From NCBI GenBank assembly GCA_046094425.1, contig JBJTHI010000341.1, positions 1 through 6,149 on the forward strand: a stretch of DNA of 6,149 nt, given 5' to 3'. Under the pieces are notes generated by a model. It ran no database searches. It had not been told where the DNA came from and saw only the letters and a list, made by a program, of their open reading frames with translations. Below, in pieces: positions 5,918-6,149 of this stretch (positions within the stretch are counted from its first letter, which is position 1; each line of letters opens with the position of its first letter). The DNA comes from JANPCX01 sp046094425 (GTDB taxonomy: Bacteria > Pseudomonadota > Gammaproteobacteria > Burkholderiales > Burkholderiaceae_C). Position numbers and translations under genes: made by a program.

Positions 5918-5979
5918 CCGTTCGGACTGAGCTTGTCGAAGTCCTCGATTTGATTCACGCGGTCCTTCGACTAGGCCAG
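5918..5979. repeat. Short interspersed (REP-like) repeat, imperfect inverted pair
   Basis: The left arm (5918-5944) reads CCGTTCGG-ACTGAGCTTGTCGAAG-TCC, a form I recognise as a short interspersed repeat seen between genes in many beta- and gammaproteobacteria (GTTCGG..TGAGC.TGTCGAAG). The right part CTTCGACTAGGCCAG (5965-5979) matches the complement of 5927-5941 at 12 of 15 positions, giving an inverted pair around a 23-base spacer. It begins 32 bases after the PAS-GGDEF stop. Such units usually lie at transcript ends; there is no T-run, so it is not an intrinsic terminator. Confidence 0.6.
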
Positions 5980-6148
5980 CAGCTTGCGGATCAGCGCGGC
6001 TTCTTCCACGCTAACTGTCATGTCCCTGGCGAGGCACCCTGGACGATGGAAGACACTGGGGGCGTGCGGGCCAGCGCGGGTAGAGGTCGATCAAATCTTT
6101 GATGGCACTTGGACCGCGATCGCTAACTTGACCCGCTGCCGACCACTC
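5971..6148 (-). pseudogene. Possible broken 3' end of an unidentified minus-strand gene
   Basis: No intact gene is present here. One minus-strand frame enters from the right edge and reads 45 residues without a stop (EWSAAGQVSDRGPSAIKDL..., 6148-6014), ending at TAG 6013-6011. A second frame, open from about 6090, ends MTVSVEEAALIRKLLA at TAG 5973-5971 with GC-rich third positions typical of real coding in this DNA. Joining the two would need one frameshift around 6020-6060. That would make a gene tail whose stop codon lies inside the right arm of the interspersed repeat. I do not recognise the protein; both frames may be chance. Confidence 0.25.
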
Positions 6149-6149
6149 G

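Noticed and set aside
6090..6103. Palindrome ATCAAA-TC-TTTGAT.
   Set aside because: It lies within a possible coding remnant, is short, and has no promoter or partner site nearby.
6116..6123. GCGATCGC octamer, the cyanobacterial HIP1 sequence.
   Set aside because: Only one copy, expected by chance in GC-rich DNA, and the genes are not cyanobacterial.

Overview
This 6.1 kb window looks like chromosomal DNA of a GC-rich betaproteobacterium, most likely Burkholderiales and perhaps Comamonadaceae. The evidence is GC-biased third codon positions, the rpsU-yqeY gene order, the betaproteobacterial look of YbiB and the RdsA-type flavoprotein, and a short TTCGAC...GAACGG-type interspersed repeat that I remember from such genomes. 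The lineage is an inference. Base 1 is the first base of an EcoRI site, which fits a cloned fragment end.

Six genes lie on the minus strand. In transcription order (right to left) they are: ybiB (TrpD2-like nucleic-acid-binding protein); a BaiN/RdsA-family flavoprotein that overlaps ybiB by four bases; rpsU (ribosomal protein S21), with a clear sigma-70-type promoter and an intrinsic terminator; yqeY (GatB/YqeY domain); a small DUF442/TIGR01244 phosphatase-like protein; and a Cache-domain sensor histidine kinase cut off by the left edge before its ATPase domain. The block from ybiB to yqeY is ribosome/tRNA/nucleic-acid flavoured. The kinase appears to have been the last member of a tightly spaced yqeY-DUF442-kinase unit.

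Between the DUF442 gene and the kinase lies the most unusual item. It is a 234-bp non-autonomous insertion-like element (1047-1280) with perfect 17-bp terminal inverted repeats and a 5-bp TTGAA duplication on both sides. Removing it leaves a 33-bp gap between the two genes. Its interior folds into a long hairpin whose imperfections are mostly G-U pairs on the + strand only, which suggests a structured RNA or single-stranded DNA form.

Divergent from ybiB, on the plus strand, is a PAS-GGDEF protein. Its catalytic GGDEF motif is replaced by DENRF while the RxxD inhibitory-site motif is kept, so it is more likely a c-di-GMP receptor or regulatory protein than a synthase. Its start codon lies in a 7-bp inverted repeat. 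The last 264 bases hold no intact gene: there is an imperfect inverted pair of the short interspersed repeat and what may be the broken 3' end of a minus-strand gene running off the right edge.
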